Assembly (NCBI GenBank): GCA_026545765.1
Contig: JAIFAC010000125.1
Coordinates: 62,001-126,000, forward strand
Direction of reading: 5' to 3'
DNA length: 64,000 nucleotides
Source of the DNA: Plantago major
Lineage: Eukaryota; Streptophyta; Magnoliopsida; Lamiales; Plantaginaceae
Both the position numbers and the translations under genes were made by a program. Positions 1 through 11,302 of this stretch are shown here, one piece after another; the first letter of the stretch is position 1; each line of letters starts with the position of its first letter. The notes beneath the pieces were generated by a model that had not been told where the DNA came from, ran no database searches, and saw only the letters and a program-made list of their open reading frames with translations.

Positions 1-256
1 AGCTCACTCTCGATATAGGAACCACCTGCAGTATTCTCATTTTCAGACACACACACTTTCTCTATTTTTACTATTTCCCCTCGTTTCAAAACCAAGTAGC
101 AAGTACGTACTAAAAACTTTTGGGATGCAGTACACGAATTTCTTTATTAAACCACTACTAACACCTTCAAAACTGCCATGCGGGGTACTCGAGTGCCAAA
201 CTTTGGACGGTTTAAATATGGATTCATGTTGAAAATGCTTACATTATCCCAATGTT

Positions 257-330
257 GCACTCCATCTCAATCATATGGATGTTAAAGATGACATTTTTTG
301 GGACAAGAGCGGGCCGATCAACTTTTCGAA
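257..330 (+). pseudogene. Possible Ty1/copia reverse transcriptase scrap
   Basis: One frame reads a peptide containing HMDVKDDIF. This recalls the copia RT block that normally reads like MDVKtAFLnG and carries the first catalytic aspartate. The similarity covers only about 14 residues and the downstream sequence does not continue as RT, so it is at best a degraded fragment. It could be chance. Confidence 0.2.
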
Positions 331-378
331 ACTCAATTCCCCTACCCAAAAGATACGTGAGCCCAAGATAAGCGAAGG

Positions 379-800
379 TTAGACTTTTAATTTGCCATCG
401 GCTTGTTTAAAGTGATTCAACTTGAGCCTCAAAGGTTTAGAAAGTAAGTGGTTGAATAGTAATAAATGACTTACCTTCACAAGCGGTGAATGGCGCCTAT
501 TTATAGAAATCATTCGGGAGACCAAGTCCCTTAAATCCTGGGCCGTGTCCTTGATAAACATGTGTCCCGGGATTCTAGGTAGATAAATCACTACTGGTCA
601 AGGCTCGGGCCTGTGGTAGAAGATAATGGCCAGTAGGTCAGATAGCACCTCTGTAGGTCAGAGTATACGCCTCTGCCATTTATCTATTTCTTTGACCTAT
701 ACATATCTCGGTGGTTCAACCTCGTAGGTCGGGGATCCGAGACATGGATAAGTTCCGGGTGATAGACCGTAATACGATTTGGTTAATTCGTCTTCGTTCA
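379..800 (-). promoter_or_regulatory. LTR-like promoter remnant (minus strand)
   Basis: On the minus strand a good TATA box (TATAAATAGG, 506 down to 497) is followed about 30 bp later by a leader-like stretch containing a GGTAAGT donor-like site. Upstream of the TATA box on that strand, the word GTAGGTCAG or a close variant occurs about three times (roughly 630-730), as in enhancer repeats of an LTR U3. No coding sequence, PBS or partner LTR is visible, so the element type cannot be named. A host promoter is an alternative. Confidence 0.3.
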
Positions 801-1759
801 TTAGGAGTTTTCTGTCTTAGGTCAGGCGACTTTGGTAAGGCTTATTTTAGTCAGAATCGAATCAATTGTTCAAAAAAGACTTCATCTTTATCAGATTTCA
901 CACTTGATATATACAATTGATTCACTAGATATACAGTTTTTGTCCTTTTTTTATTTGAAGTTACTTTATGGAGTCGAATTTTGGGGGAAAAGGGTCTTTT
1001 GCACCAATGTTTCCACATTCATTTTCTATTGCTCAATTTGAAGAGACTTGTACAGTATATGGATTAGTTAGAGTTGGAGGGAGGGAATGTTATCCAACAT
1101 TAGAGCATATAAGATTATCACTACGTTTGGAATTAGTAGGTCCATACTTGTCCAAGCAATACACATTTTGTTGTTTGGTTCATAAATAAAAGTGGGCTTT
1201 CTGTTTGGGCTACAATTAAAATGGCAGCTCTCTAAGTAGTCGACTGGGCCGGTTGGCGGTTCTTGAGCCTATAGGGTTAATTAGTGTGATGAACCCTTTC
1301 ATAGTCCATATCACAAAAAAGACCCACCTCATCATTTTTGTTGGATTGAGAGACACTTGTACTTTTATGCATCAAAATGTCAATCTGTAATATAGTGCAA
1401 CAAAATGTACTATAGTGCAGTCTGCTATTTTACATAATTGTTGTCCATTTTTAATTTTTTTATATTTCATGAAATTCATTCATTTTTTCAAAATATTGCA
1501 TGCTATACTTCAGTGTAGCATGTTTTACAATAGTATAATGTCAATTTCATTATTGTATTTCCAAATTCTATAAATTTAATCCTGAACAAAATCCATTTGC
1601 TAACTTATCTCCTAATCAAAATTCAAAAATATCGTTTAGTTCATTAAACTAGAATTGGGCGGCTTGCACTTTAGTACTCCGTATGTATATGAATATGACA
1701 CTGCACATATTACCAAATTCATCAGGTTTTACTACATTTAAACTTCTATAGATCACAAA
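801..1759. other. Intergenic AT-rich DNA, nothing recognised
   Basis: I see no coding structure, repeat family or RNA gene here. Short open frames around 830-1190 have no recognisable protein content and are probably fortuitous. Confidence 0.5.
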
Positions 1760-3345
1760 GGTGTTTCAGCTTCTTAATATTCCAAACAATTTGCTCGATA
1801 ATGTTATTTCCTTGTATATATGTGTATAATATTGTTTGTATCATTTCTTTTCTTGAGATCTTCTAGCTTTCGGCTTTCACCTCCAAGCCATTTGATGTAA
1901 CATATTGAGATAATGAGACAAACACAAATTCTTTTCACGAACTTTCAAAATACATGTATACGCTTTGTAAATCAAGACGGTGTTTAATGAAAGCACCATA
2001 TACGGATGCTCAATGACTAATGATTACAGTCACTTTACATAATGGGGCGTCTCTGTTGCCTAATATTACAAACCATTTGCTTGGATAATGTTACTTCCTT
2101 GCTATATATAGATATGCCATATGATTTGTATTATTTATTTTCTCGAGATCTCCTAACATTTTCACAACCTACCACTAATGTATTAATGTACAGGTTGAGA
2201 TGACAAAACCTAAACAGACTTCTTTTCACAATATTTCAAAATACTTGTATTTGTATTGTAAATCGATATAGTGTTCAATGAATACACCATATAATCATCA
2301 CCAATGAATGAAAATTAAAGACACTTTATGTCATGGGGGCATTTTTGTTGCCTAATATTCCAAACCATTTGCCTAAATAATGTTACTTCCTTGATATATA
2401 TAGCTATGTCATAGGATTTGTATCATTTATTTTCTCAATATTTTGTAAATCGATATAGATAGTGTTCAACTAACTCACCATATAATCATGAGTTCATGAC
2501 ATGAATGATGATTAAAGACACTTTACAAAAAAAAAATGAAGAAAAACTCATGGTAACCCTCCGGGGCATTTTCATTGCCTAATATTCCAACAATTTGCTT
2601 GGATAATGTTACTTCCTTGCATATATAGCTATGTCATATGATTTGTAGTATCATTTATTTTCTCGAGATCTCATAACATTTTCGCATCCTACCACTAATG
2701 TATCAATGTACAAGTTGAGATGACAAAACCTAAACGCACTTCTTTTCACAATATGTCAAAGTACTTGTATGTGTTTTGTAAATCCATATAGTGTTCAATG
2801 AATACACCATATAATCAGCATCAATAAATGATGATTAAAGACAGTTTATGTTACTTCCTTGATATATATAGCTATGTAATAGGATTTGTATAATTTATTT
2901 CTCGATATCTCCCAACACTTTCACGTCAGATCCATTAACGTATTAATATCGAGGTTGAGAGGATGACAATACCTAAAAATACGTGTAGATGTTTTGTAAG
3001 TCGATATATATAGTGTTCAACGAACACACCGTATAATCATGAGTTCATGATCAATGACTGATGATTAAAGACACCTTATCTAATGGGCTCTTTTTTGTTG
3101 CCTAATATTCCAAACCTTTGCCTGATAAAGTTACTTCGTTGACATATTTAGCTATGTCATAGGATTTGTATAGTATCATTTATTTTCTGGAAATATCCCA
3201 ATTTTCATATCCAACCCACTAATGAATTAATCTATAGGTTGAGTTGATGACAAAATCTAAGCACACTTCATTTCACGATATTTCAAGATACTATTACTAT
3301 ATACTGAAGTATTTTGTAAATTGAAACGGTGTTTTAATCCATTCC
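1760..3345. repeat. Tandem repeat array, ~225-290-bp units, about six copies
   Basis: Each unit begins near the word TAATATTCCAAAC, then ATAATGTTACTTCCTTG, a TATATATAGCTATGTC segment, TTTATTTTCTCGAGATCTC, GGTTGAGATGACAAAACC, a TAAATCGATATAGTGTTCAA segment and a CACCATATAATCA segment. Unit starts fall near 1773, 2062, 2352, 2578, 2843 and 3101, giving periods of about 289, 290, 226, 265 and 258 bp. The third and fifth units have internal deletions, and the fifth lacks the opening word. The units are diverged, so the array is old. No coding potential is seen. Confidence 0.85.
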
Positions 3346-3679
3346 ATGCTTAATAATAGAAGGATTTAATTCCAAATGAGTAGGTAAGATTTTGAAATGT
3401 CACTAATTGTATTAGACTACAACAACACCACATTATGTGTATTTTTCTCTTCTCGTATTTGTCATACTCACTCATTTTTATAAACTACATGAGATACAAC
3501 TATGTAACAAAATTGTACAGGTGGACTATGTTTTCTTCATCTGAAAACTAATTAATTTTGGTTCGGATTCATATAGTTGATTCGATTCAAATTAGTTATT
3601 TTTTTTATACGACAATTGATTCAGCCTATTCTATTGCAAGAAGAGCTCAAGGGGAAAGATGGTGCAATCGAACTATGAG
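3346..3679. other. Intergenic AT-rich DNA, nothing recognised
   Basis: This short AT-rich stretch lies between the tandem array and the left end of the TIR element. It has no gene-like content. The imperfect target duplication of the TIR element (GAACTATGAG) lies at its right edge, 3670-3679. Confidence 0.4.
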
Positions 3680-3745
3680 CAAGTATAGTAAAAGGGAAGA
3701 TTTTTCTAATCTATAGGAAAATCCGGTTTTTACAATAAAAAACCG
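3680..3745 (+). repeat. Left terminal inverted repeat of the foldback element
   Basis: This pairs with the reverse complement of 18105-18180 over most of its length, with small indels. Shared words in order are AAAAGG, AAGATTTT, ATAG-AAAAT and GGTTTTTAC. Confidence 0.55.
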
Positions 3746-3769
3746 GTCAGAAACACTACAAACCGGTTA

Positions 3770-4015
3770 ATAGTTTTAATATAAATACCCAAATAATAAC
3801 ACACTCTCTCACAAAATTCACAAAACTCAACAATCTTTCTCTCTCTACAAAAACCCTAGAGAGAGAAACAAACCCATTTATATCTCTCCCTTCCTCCCTC
3901 CCCACCCCCCCTCCTCCCTCCGCATGAACCGTCACGCTTCCTCCTCCGAACCACCGTCGGATCCATATCATCCGCCGAAAATTATGGTGCTCAATGTACC
4001 GATCAATCTCTCTCT
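3770..4015 (+). pseudogene. Captured-gene-like promoter, 5' UTR and first exon
   Basis: A TATA-like AATATAAATACC near 3777 is followed by a CT-rich, AAACCCTAG-containing leader typical of a plant 5' UTR. An ATG at 3924 opens about 30 codons (beginning MNRHASSSEPPSDPYHPPK) before a stop. The layout looks like the 5' end of a cellular gene, and its position just inside the TIR suggests a Pack-MULE-style capture. The protein is not recognised. It could instead be the element's own transcript leader. Confidence 0.35.
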
Positions 4016-4249
4016 CTAGTGTCGCCGGATTTATGTCGGATCTTGCCGGATTTCCACCGAATTTTCAGATCCAATTGCTAAAATGTTCAAATCAACAAAT
4101 TCATCTTGTTTTTTCGTTAAATTCTCAATTGAAAATGAAATTTGACCTTTTATTGTCGTTTTTCGCTAATTTTACGATCTCATGTTTCCAGATCTGGTTT
4201 CAGATCTGAAATCCGTACAGTGAAAATCGAATTTCACAATCTGGTGTTT

Positions 4250-5410
4250 TGTTATGGTTTTAAGAACCGGTGTTATAGTTTTATGTATCGTTGTTATGGT
4301 TTTAGTTTGTGTTTAATGTCTCATCATATTGTTTTAAGATATGTTATAGTTTCAAGACCTATTATTGTTGTTTTAAGCAATGCTAGTGTTTTTAGGCTCT
4401 GGTAAAATATTTCTGGTCTGAATTGTTACAAATGTTTTATCATAGTTTTAAAAGGCATTGTTATAGTTTTAAGATGTACTATTATGGTTTTAAGTACAAA
4501 TATTACCGCTTTTTCATTGCATGTCGTGCTTTGTTATAATTTTAAGATGCACTGTAATGATTTTAAACATTAATGTTATTATATTTAGTTTATTGAATAT
4601 TTCTGTTTGTTATTATTTTTAGCGCATACGTTATAATTTTAAAACCTAATGCTGTAGTTTTAAGCATCAACGTTAGTGTTTTAGTTTTTGTGAAATATTT
4701 ATGATTTGATTTTTTGCAAATGTTTTGTTATAGATTTAAAAGGCACTGTTATGATTTTATGTATTAATGTTACTGTCTTTAGCTTGTGTAGCATGTTCCT
4801 ACTTTGTTATAGTTTTAAGATGCACTGTTATGGTTTTAAGGATCAATGTAACTGTTTTTAGCTTTTGTTGCATGTTCATTCTTTGTTTTTAAGCACCCAT
4901 GTGATAGTTTTGATGAGAGTTGTTATGATTTTAATCAAGTTAGTGAATGTTTTAAGCAGGTGTAGATGATGATACGGAGTTTGATGATGGGTCTCTCAAA
5001 GGTGTCGCTGCAGTATTGAAGCAACAAGCACAAGCAACAAAAGGCAGGAGTCCGAAGTTCACCAACAAGTTTAATCGAAAAAAGCCTATTTTGATAGCTC
5101 AGTTGCATTTGCATCAAAAACACCGAATGAACATATATTGTAATTTTTTCTATGAGAATAGATGTTTTCAAATATTTGGATGACTGAATGTTCAAGTGCT
5201 TATTTTAAGCTTGTTTATTGTTGTTTTAATGGCTTTTCTGGAACTTTTAGACTTGTTTAATGGTGGTTTAATGATATTAGATTGTCACTTAAAACTATAA
5301 CAAGCCATTATAAAAATATCATGTTGGTTCTTAAAACCATGATACCATCTGTTAAAAATTTAACAAAAATGTTAAAACTATAATTGAAACATGCAATACC
5401 GACGCATTAA
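4250..5410. repeat. Dispersed TTATAGTTTTAAG motif array with orientation switch
   Basis: Variants of GTTATAGTTTTAAG recur roughly every 25-60 bp, about 18 times between 4250 and 4940. The neighbouring word GATGCACTGTTATGG also recurs. From about 5270 onward, and again at 6090-6125 and 18014-18070, the motif appears inverted as CTTAAAACYATAAC. This is what is expected of two arms of a foldback element separated by later insertions. Confidence 0.6.
4961..5131 (+). pseudogene. Exon-like segment inside the foldback element
   Basis: An acceptor-like TTTTAAGCAG precedes an open stretch that reads DDDTEFDDGSLKGVAAVLKQ and continues with a basic KGRSPKFTNKFNRKKP segment. The amino-acid make-up (an acidic start, then a basic helix-like run) is much more gene-like than the AT-rich flanks. 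It could be a second exon of the captured fragment at 3770-4015. The family is not recognised. Confidence 0.35.
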
Positions 5411-5413
5411 AAC

Positions 5414-5556
5414 TAGGGTTGATCATAAAATCCGATCCAAAAATCTGAAAATCCGATCCGATGTATTCGGATCGGATTACGGATTATGATATTTTAGATC
5501 CGAAGATTTTCGGATTAATCCGATCCGATCCGTCAGATTTTCGGATTAATCCAAAA

Positions 5557-5648
<92 letters not shown>

Positions 5649-6070
5649 CCTTATTCAAATTAAACAAAATACAAAATACTTAGTATGCTGGGAAGTTGGA
5701 TTTTGGTTGTTGGAAATATGCACTTTCTATTTTTACTTCAAATAATGTAATCGACTAGTCGTTATTTTAGAACATGAACTTCAAACTTTTCGTATTTGTT
5801 GTTTTAGACTTGAAGTAAACGAACTGTATTTTGTTTATTTTGAATGTGGAACTATCAACTAGTATTTAATTTGGCTACGAAATGCTATTTCAGCTTTTTT
5901 TAATTAAAGTTCGATTATTCAGATTAAATCCGATCCAATCCGAACTTTTCGGATTATGAAATCCGATCCGATCGTTCGATCGGATTGATTGAGCCTTTAG
6001 TGGTCCGAAACTTCGGATTGATCCGAACTTCGGATCGGATTGGATCGGATTAATCCGAAAAATGAATTAG
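5414..6070. mobile_element. hAT-like MITE with ATCCGATCCG arms
   Basis: The left end starts TAGGGTTGATCA, close to the TAGGGNTGNNCA ends of plant hAT-type MITEs. It runs into repeated ATCCGATCC/CGGATTAATC words to about 5555. The same words occur in inverted orientation at 5925-6066, ending AATCCGAAAAATGAATTAG. The right-hand terminal CAACCCTA is not visible, so that end is eroded and no 8-bp duplication can be read. The centre holds a long (TA)n tract. Confidence 0.5.
5562..5646. repeat. (TA)n microsatellite, about 42 units
   Basis: This is an uninterrupted alternating TA run of about 85 bp in the middle of the hAT-like MITE. Its length in the real genome may differ, because such tracts assemble poorly. 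Confidence 0.95.
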
Positions 6071-6123
6071 TTCGCTAAGAACATTAACAAAATACTTTAA
6101 AACTGTAACTGAAACTTTCAATG

Positions 6124-6128
6124 TTAAC
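6124..6128. repeat. 5-bp target-site duplication, left copy (TTAAC)
   Basis: TTAAC lies immediately before the TGTTAGG start of the E1 5' LTR. The identical TTAAC follows the ACCAACA end of the 3' LTR at 18014-18018. A 5-bp duplication is standard for copia integration. Confidence 0.92.
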
Positions 6129-7525
6129 TGTTAGGAATATCTGTTAGTATTTTGATCATTCATCACATGTTCTTATCTTTGCCGTAAATGTGATTAAGTA
6201 CTCTTAGTTCACTTGAACATTGTAAAGAGGAAATCAGAGTATGATTAGTCTAGTAAATCTTGTATTAGGATTATAGGTCTCGAATGTAATTTTTATTTCC
6301 AAGAAGACCATGAAGATCAATCCTAGCAATGGAGCTTTTCAAGATTACAAGACCGAGATTGCACAAGATTTATGAAGACACCAAGGTTTAGTCTCACTTG
6401 AAAGACTATGTCCTTAATCCTTTCTTAAGTGCATTTAGTTAATTTTGAAATATGATTCTGGAACATATGACATCATGAGTATGGAGCATGCAAGCCATCA
6501 TAAAGGCTAATGTATCCGTTGAAGACGACAGGACAAGAAATAGTACATGTGCATTAATTGCATCGGCAGAAAAAGCTTAAAGCACTTCCTCTCGAGATAT
6601 GAGACAAGGACTTCTGAGTACTCATTTCAAGATAAGTATAGACTGAATTTGAATTGTATCTAACGGATAACATCCCAATGACTCTCTAATTCATCTATAA
6701 ATATCACACACTTAGATGCTGAGAAATACAACGACCAAAGAACGATCTAACTTGCAAACTTACAATCTAGCAAAGTATTCTCTCAAGCACTCTACTACCC
6801 TTTCGAAGCTTTCGTTGTCAAGAATCACTAGTAGTTCTAAGTTGTCGAACCTTAACAAGAGATTGTTATTCGTGAAAGAGTTGAACTATCGATAACCTTC
6901 CAAGCTCATTCTCCGTATCACATCAATTACTGTCAAGAAGATTGCCATACACCTAACAAGTGTATTAAGTAGTCTTGTTCTATTAGGCTCTCGAAACATA
7001 ACCTAAAAGTTATACAAGAAGCCTCTCTGACAAACCTTATAACCAACACCATCAAGGCGTGGAGTAGAGGAAGTACTTGATTTGGGAAATCAGGGAATAA
7101 CTCCAAGGTTATCTGAGTAGAGGAAGTACTTAGCTCTAGGAGCTGGGGAATAACCCATGGGGAACATTTGGTTGGGAACCATTTATTTAGGAATCTTAGA
7201 ATAGGATTATTGTAAGGTGAACTCAATTATCTGTTCTAGTGAATTCTAGGTCTCAGAAAGACCGAAGTGGATTAGTTGGAGGATTACGCCACCTCCAGAT
7301 ACCACTATACTTGCTGTGTTATTTACCTTCAGATTTATCTTTCAAAGAAAGCACACACACTTACTTATTGTTTCTGCACTTACCTATCTCAAAGGCTTCC
7401 GCGCTCTGAATTTAAGTATCAGAAACCCCCCGGTTTCTGAGAAACTGTGTTTATCGACAAAAGTTTAAAGGACTATTCACCCCCCCCCCCTCTAGTCTTT
7501 TACTTTGCCGTTATCTGGACCAACA
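6129..7525 (+). repeat. E1 5' LTR
   Basis: The LTR is 1397 bp, starts TGTTAGGAATATC and ends TCTGGACCAACA. It matches 16635-18013 along its full length. The two LTRs differ at many small sites, a large share of them CAG/CTG versus CG. It contains a TATA box (6696) and two copies of a GGAAGTACTT repeat near 7067-7160. Confidence 0.93.
6696..6703 (+). promoter_or_regulatory. TATA box of the E1 5' LTR
   Basis: TATAAATA sits in the context CATCTATAAATATCACAC. It is conserved at the same relative place in all other Sirevirus LTRs here: 17199 (+), 30973 (-), 37751 (+), 52383 (+) and 56540 (-). Confidence 0.75.
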
Positions 7526-7527
7526 AG

Positions 7528-7539
7528 TGGTATCAGAGC
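7528..7539 (+). other. Primer binding site (initiator tRNA-Met)
   Basis: TGGTATCAGAGC lies 2 bp after the LTR end. It is the classic complement of the 3' end of plant initiator tRNA-Met used by copia and Sirevirus elements. Confidence 0.93.
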
Positions 7540-7627
7540 AGGAGGTTCCCAAGCCTTCAGATCAACCTAGATCCCAGATAGGTGAAGAAACTTTGTCCTT
7601 TCGAGGACTATATAATTTGTGTGTTAA

Positions 7628-9760
7628 GTGCAGAATGTCTCGAAAGTGATGCACCCGCTCAAGCCAGAAAACTACGACAAATGGAAGAACAACATGATGC
7701 TCCATCTGGAGGCCATTAGTGATGAGATGATCTATGTCATCAATGAAGGGCCTATTAAAATCAGACAACTCAAACAAGTTACTAAGGTGTCTGATGGAAG
7801 AAAAGCCTCAGACAAGGAAGATGAAAGCGAGGATGCGACTGTTAGTGATAGTGGTCGTGTTGCTCGTGGAAGCATTATGTATGAAGACAAGCCAAGAGAG
7901 CTCTGGACATCCAAGATGCCAAAAGACATGATTGGATGGTCAAGCTCAGAATATAATCATCGATCGACACTGAGCACATAAATCAGGGTGCTAAACATGA
8001 AGTCGCTCGCAATTGATTGAAGAAATCTGTGCCGGAACTGAGAAAACCAAAGAAAACAAGTTCGAAGTTCTTAAATTGAAGTTCCAAAACTTCAAGCAAG
8101 GTCCCAATCAAACTCGAAGAACTTGATTTCGTGTTTACTACTCTTATGAGTGATATGGCTGCACTTGGTGAAAGCAACAGATACTCCCGTAAAAGATTAA
8201 GACTATTGTCAGAAGTCTCAATCACAACTGGGAACACACTAAATTCTTTTATTTCAACCAAGGAATGCCAAATATTACTCCAGTAGAGCTCTTCTCTCAT
8301 CTTGCTACTGTAGATTATGAGACAACTCAGAGAGAACAAATAGCTGAGAAGTTGCAAAGTGTTGCTCTAGTCTCAAGGTACTTCAAAAGAAAGATACCAA
8401 AGACGATTCAAGAAAATGCTCTTGCAAAGAAGTCACATGAATAAATTTATGAGTCAAGAGATTGAGAGAAGAAAAGCTAAAGAAAAGTCAAAAAGCATCT
8501 TCGCCCAAACTATCATCAAGATAAGAACATTCAACTAAACAACTCTCAAGACCCCCATTCGTAAAGGTGTTAATCAATCAGAGATAGGAAATGATATCGC
8601 TTCTATCAAAAGCTGGTCACTTCAAGAGAGATTGCACTTTTAAACAAGCTCAAGACATGTGACAAGAAGGATGTAAGAAATTACAAAAGAAATCAAAGGG
8701 CCTTATCGACCAAGAAAGGAAGAAGATTCAAATCCAACTTGATGCTCTAGATATTGAGACAGTTCAAGATGGAGATTCAGATAACTCAAACCTACCATCA
8801 CTGATTGTGTGGAATCACCCACGTAATCGACTTCAAAATTTTAAGAAGAATGAAATGTGTGGAGTTCTTTGAGATTCGGGTCCAGACATCTCCAACATTG
8901 AAATGTGTCTTATGGTGATGAGGTAACAAACATTTCACAATTTCGCACTATGAGGGTGATGATGGAATTGAAGATCCGAGTTAATCAGAGTGAATTGGAT
9001 CGTTATGAGAAAGAATTTCGGAAGCACAATCAAAACCGTAATTCTAGAGGAAAGCAAAGAAACTCTTGAAAAGAGGTTTCGAGCTAACGGTATCTGAGAA
9101 CAAGAGCGTTGAAATAGCCCTTCTGAAAAATCAGATATCTGAAAATGAAAATTTTCACAAACTAGCCTTGGATGAACTTAATAAGAAAATGATAAAGCTG
9201 CTTTCTGAGAATGAGGAACTTCGAAAGAAAGAGATATCCTTCCAATCTTATGCAAAGGCTAGTGACACTCTCCGAGGTTCAATCATATCGAGAGATCCCT
9301 CCGAGAAAGGTGGACTTGGATTTGATGAACAATCGAGTAATTCATCTCCTCCAAGAAGAGTGATGAAAGGTTGACCTTTATAAAAAGTCAACAGATGGTT
9401 CTTCAACCACCTATAGCATTGGTCGAAGCTAAGGTAGTTGACAAAGGAAAAGGAGTAGCAACTGACCTTTGAAAGAACAACAAGTTCACAAGAAACTTGT
9501 GGGTGAAGCTTCTGAAAAGAAATACAACCCTCAGACATGTAGCCATCCACATTGCCATATTACTAGGAAAGGGAGAATTGCTAGAATAGACAAATTCTCT
9601 CGTACCATTTATGAAAATAAAGACGGTACGAAACTAGTAAAGCTTCAAGACCGCATCCGTAAAGCCAAAGGTGTTCGAAATGGCATCTATCGTGCTATTG
9701 GAAAAGTCCTTTACAATAATATAAGGAAGGACAAGAACAATGGCGCAAGGTGATATCAGA
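7628..9760 (+). pseudogene. gag of Sirevirus E1 (capsid, zinc knuckle, coiled coil)
   Basis: The best start is in the 117-codon open stretch at 7628-7981. It contains the Gag opening KPENYDKWKNNMMLHLEAI, the usual 'NYxxWKxxM' signature of copia capsid proteins. The reading frame is then lost several times. A zinc-knuckle remnant, KAGHFKRDC, is encoded around 8610-8640. From 9066 to about 9370 a heptad-like segment (LLKNQISENENFHKLALDEL and following) predicts a coiled coil, as in the long Gag of Sireviruses. A Cys/His cluster (CSHPHCH) follows at about 9538. Gag would package the RNA into virus-like particles. Frameshifts and stops make this copy a pseudogene as read. Confidence 0.85.
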
Positions 9761-10059
9761 CGTAATAAAATGTAGTGGAAGAAATCTCAAACCACCGAAA
9801 ACCGAATGCTAAAGCTAGAAGGAACTCGGCGGAAGGCTAAGTTTATTGAAAAGCAATCCTAGAAACCTGTGGTCCGTAAAGCACCAAAAGGAACACCTAG
9901 AAACACCTCAAGGAAGATTGAGATCAAAATTCGATTCTATTGTTTCTCCTTCGATAAAGTTAGACAAAAACAAACTCCCAAGAAATTCACTAAAATGTGG
10001 ATTCCTCCGAAGAATGTTTAGTCTATGGTTCTATCTCCGAGGCAAGAACCTAACTCATG

Positions 10060-10330
10060 TTTCTGTTTTGTGCGTAACGCCTCGACTAAGGCTCAATGGC
10101 TATTTGATAGTGGATGCGGAAAGCACATGACAGAGACAAAGCAAATGGTCAACTACAAAGCTTGCAACAATGGACGTACATCGAGTTCTGAGGAGAATTA
10201 AATCCTCTCCGGGATTTGCAACGCCAAATTGGGATCCTTAACAATTCGACGATTACATGTTAAGGGTTTGAAATACAATCTATTTAGCATGAGCCAGCTT
10301 TATGCATAAGGATTTATCGTGAAATTTAAA
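10060..10330 (+). pseudogene. pol protease domain of E1
   Basis: The segment reads AQWLFDSGCGKHMT, which matches the copia protease motif WxxDSGxxxHMT. The catalytic D-S-G codons are at 10106-10114. The aspartic protease would cleave Gag-Pol. The following sequence toward the GAG-pre-integrase region is frameshifted. Confidence 0.85.
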
Positions 10331-11302
10331 GCAAAATATTGCAAACTTATCGACAATGAGTCAAAGCAGCCTGGTTGCTAAGCGGAAAGGCGATCTTTAT
10401 GTTGTCGATTGGGCATCTGTCACAATCAAGAATGTCTCATGGTGAGTCAATCAGTCACATAATAGCACTGTTATGGCACAAAAGAATGAGTCACTAATTT
10501 CAAAACTCGAACAAACTTGCCAAGAAAGAGTTAGTAGTCGGCCTTCCCAAAACATCTTTCGAAGGATGGTATCTGCTCACGCCGATGGGGAAACAATCTA
10601 AGATCTCTTTCAAGTCCAAAATCGAGACACTCTAGTGTTAGACCAACGCAACTATTACACATGGATCTTTTTGAATCATCGAATTAGTTATGCAGAAAGA
10701 AGTATGGTCTTGTTGTTGTAGATGACTTCTCAAGATTCACTTGGGTTTTCTCAAGCATAAATCGATGCTAGGGTGGAGATACCAAACTTGCTAAATAAGC
10801 TTGAAGTCATGAAAATGACAAGGTATCTCGCAATCGTAATGCATCATGGTATCAATTTGTCAACCAAGACATAAAGGAGTTTTGTATCAAAGAAGGTATA
10901 CAACATCAACTTTCCTCAGAAGAACACCACAACAAAATGGTGTCAGAAAGAAAAATAGAACCTTAAAGAAGCAAAGAAGGACAATTGGCCGACACCGAAA
11001 TAAGTGAAGTTTATCGTCAAGTCAGAAACACAAGATGCTACACTCGTAATGTATGTTTGATAAACAAACACCATGACAAGACCCCTTATGAGCTCTTGGT
11101 TGGTAGACCCCCTAATATTAAACATCTGAAAGTGTTTGGTTGTAGATGTTTTGTTCTTAACAATGGAAAAGAGTATCTAAGAACATTTCAACCAAAGGCA
11201 GATGAAGGAGTGTTTCTTGGTTATTCTATGAATAGCAAAGCTTACAGAGTTTACAACAAAAGAACAAAGAAGATTGAAGAATCCTCATGTCAGATTCTAT
11301 GA
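10331..11302 (+). pseudogene. pol GAG-pre-integrase and integrase of E1
   Basis: A degraded H-H-C-C-like region (about 10370-10600) precedes the integrase core. One core aspartate lies in VDDFSRFTWVF at about 10718-10750. The region that normally carries the catalytic glutamate (NGVxERKNRT in copia) is altered here, reading NGVRKKNR near 10940. The C-terminal half is the best preserved part of the element. The open stretch 10985-11302 encodes the copia-specific run from CLINKHHDKTPYELL through VFGCRCFVLNN to DEGVFLGYS. The domain inserts the cDNA into chromosomes. Frameshifts upstream of 10985 break it. Confidence 0.88.

Noticed and set aside
1760..3345. CRISPR-like array
   Set aside because: Repeat units are ~290 bp, contiguous and diverged, without spacers. 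The DNA is plant nuclear.
7477..7490. Poly-C tract near the LTR end as a functional site
   Set aside because: The tract is a homopolymer that differs between the LTRs (about ten C in one, five in the other). It is most likely slippage or sequencing error.
7528..7539. A tRNA gene at TGGTATCAGAGC
   Set aside because: Only the 12-nt primer complement is present. There is no cloverleaf around it, and it sits directly after an LTR.
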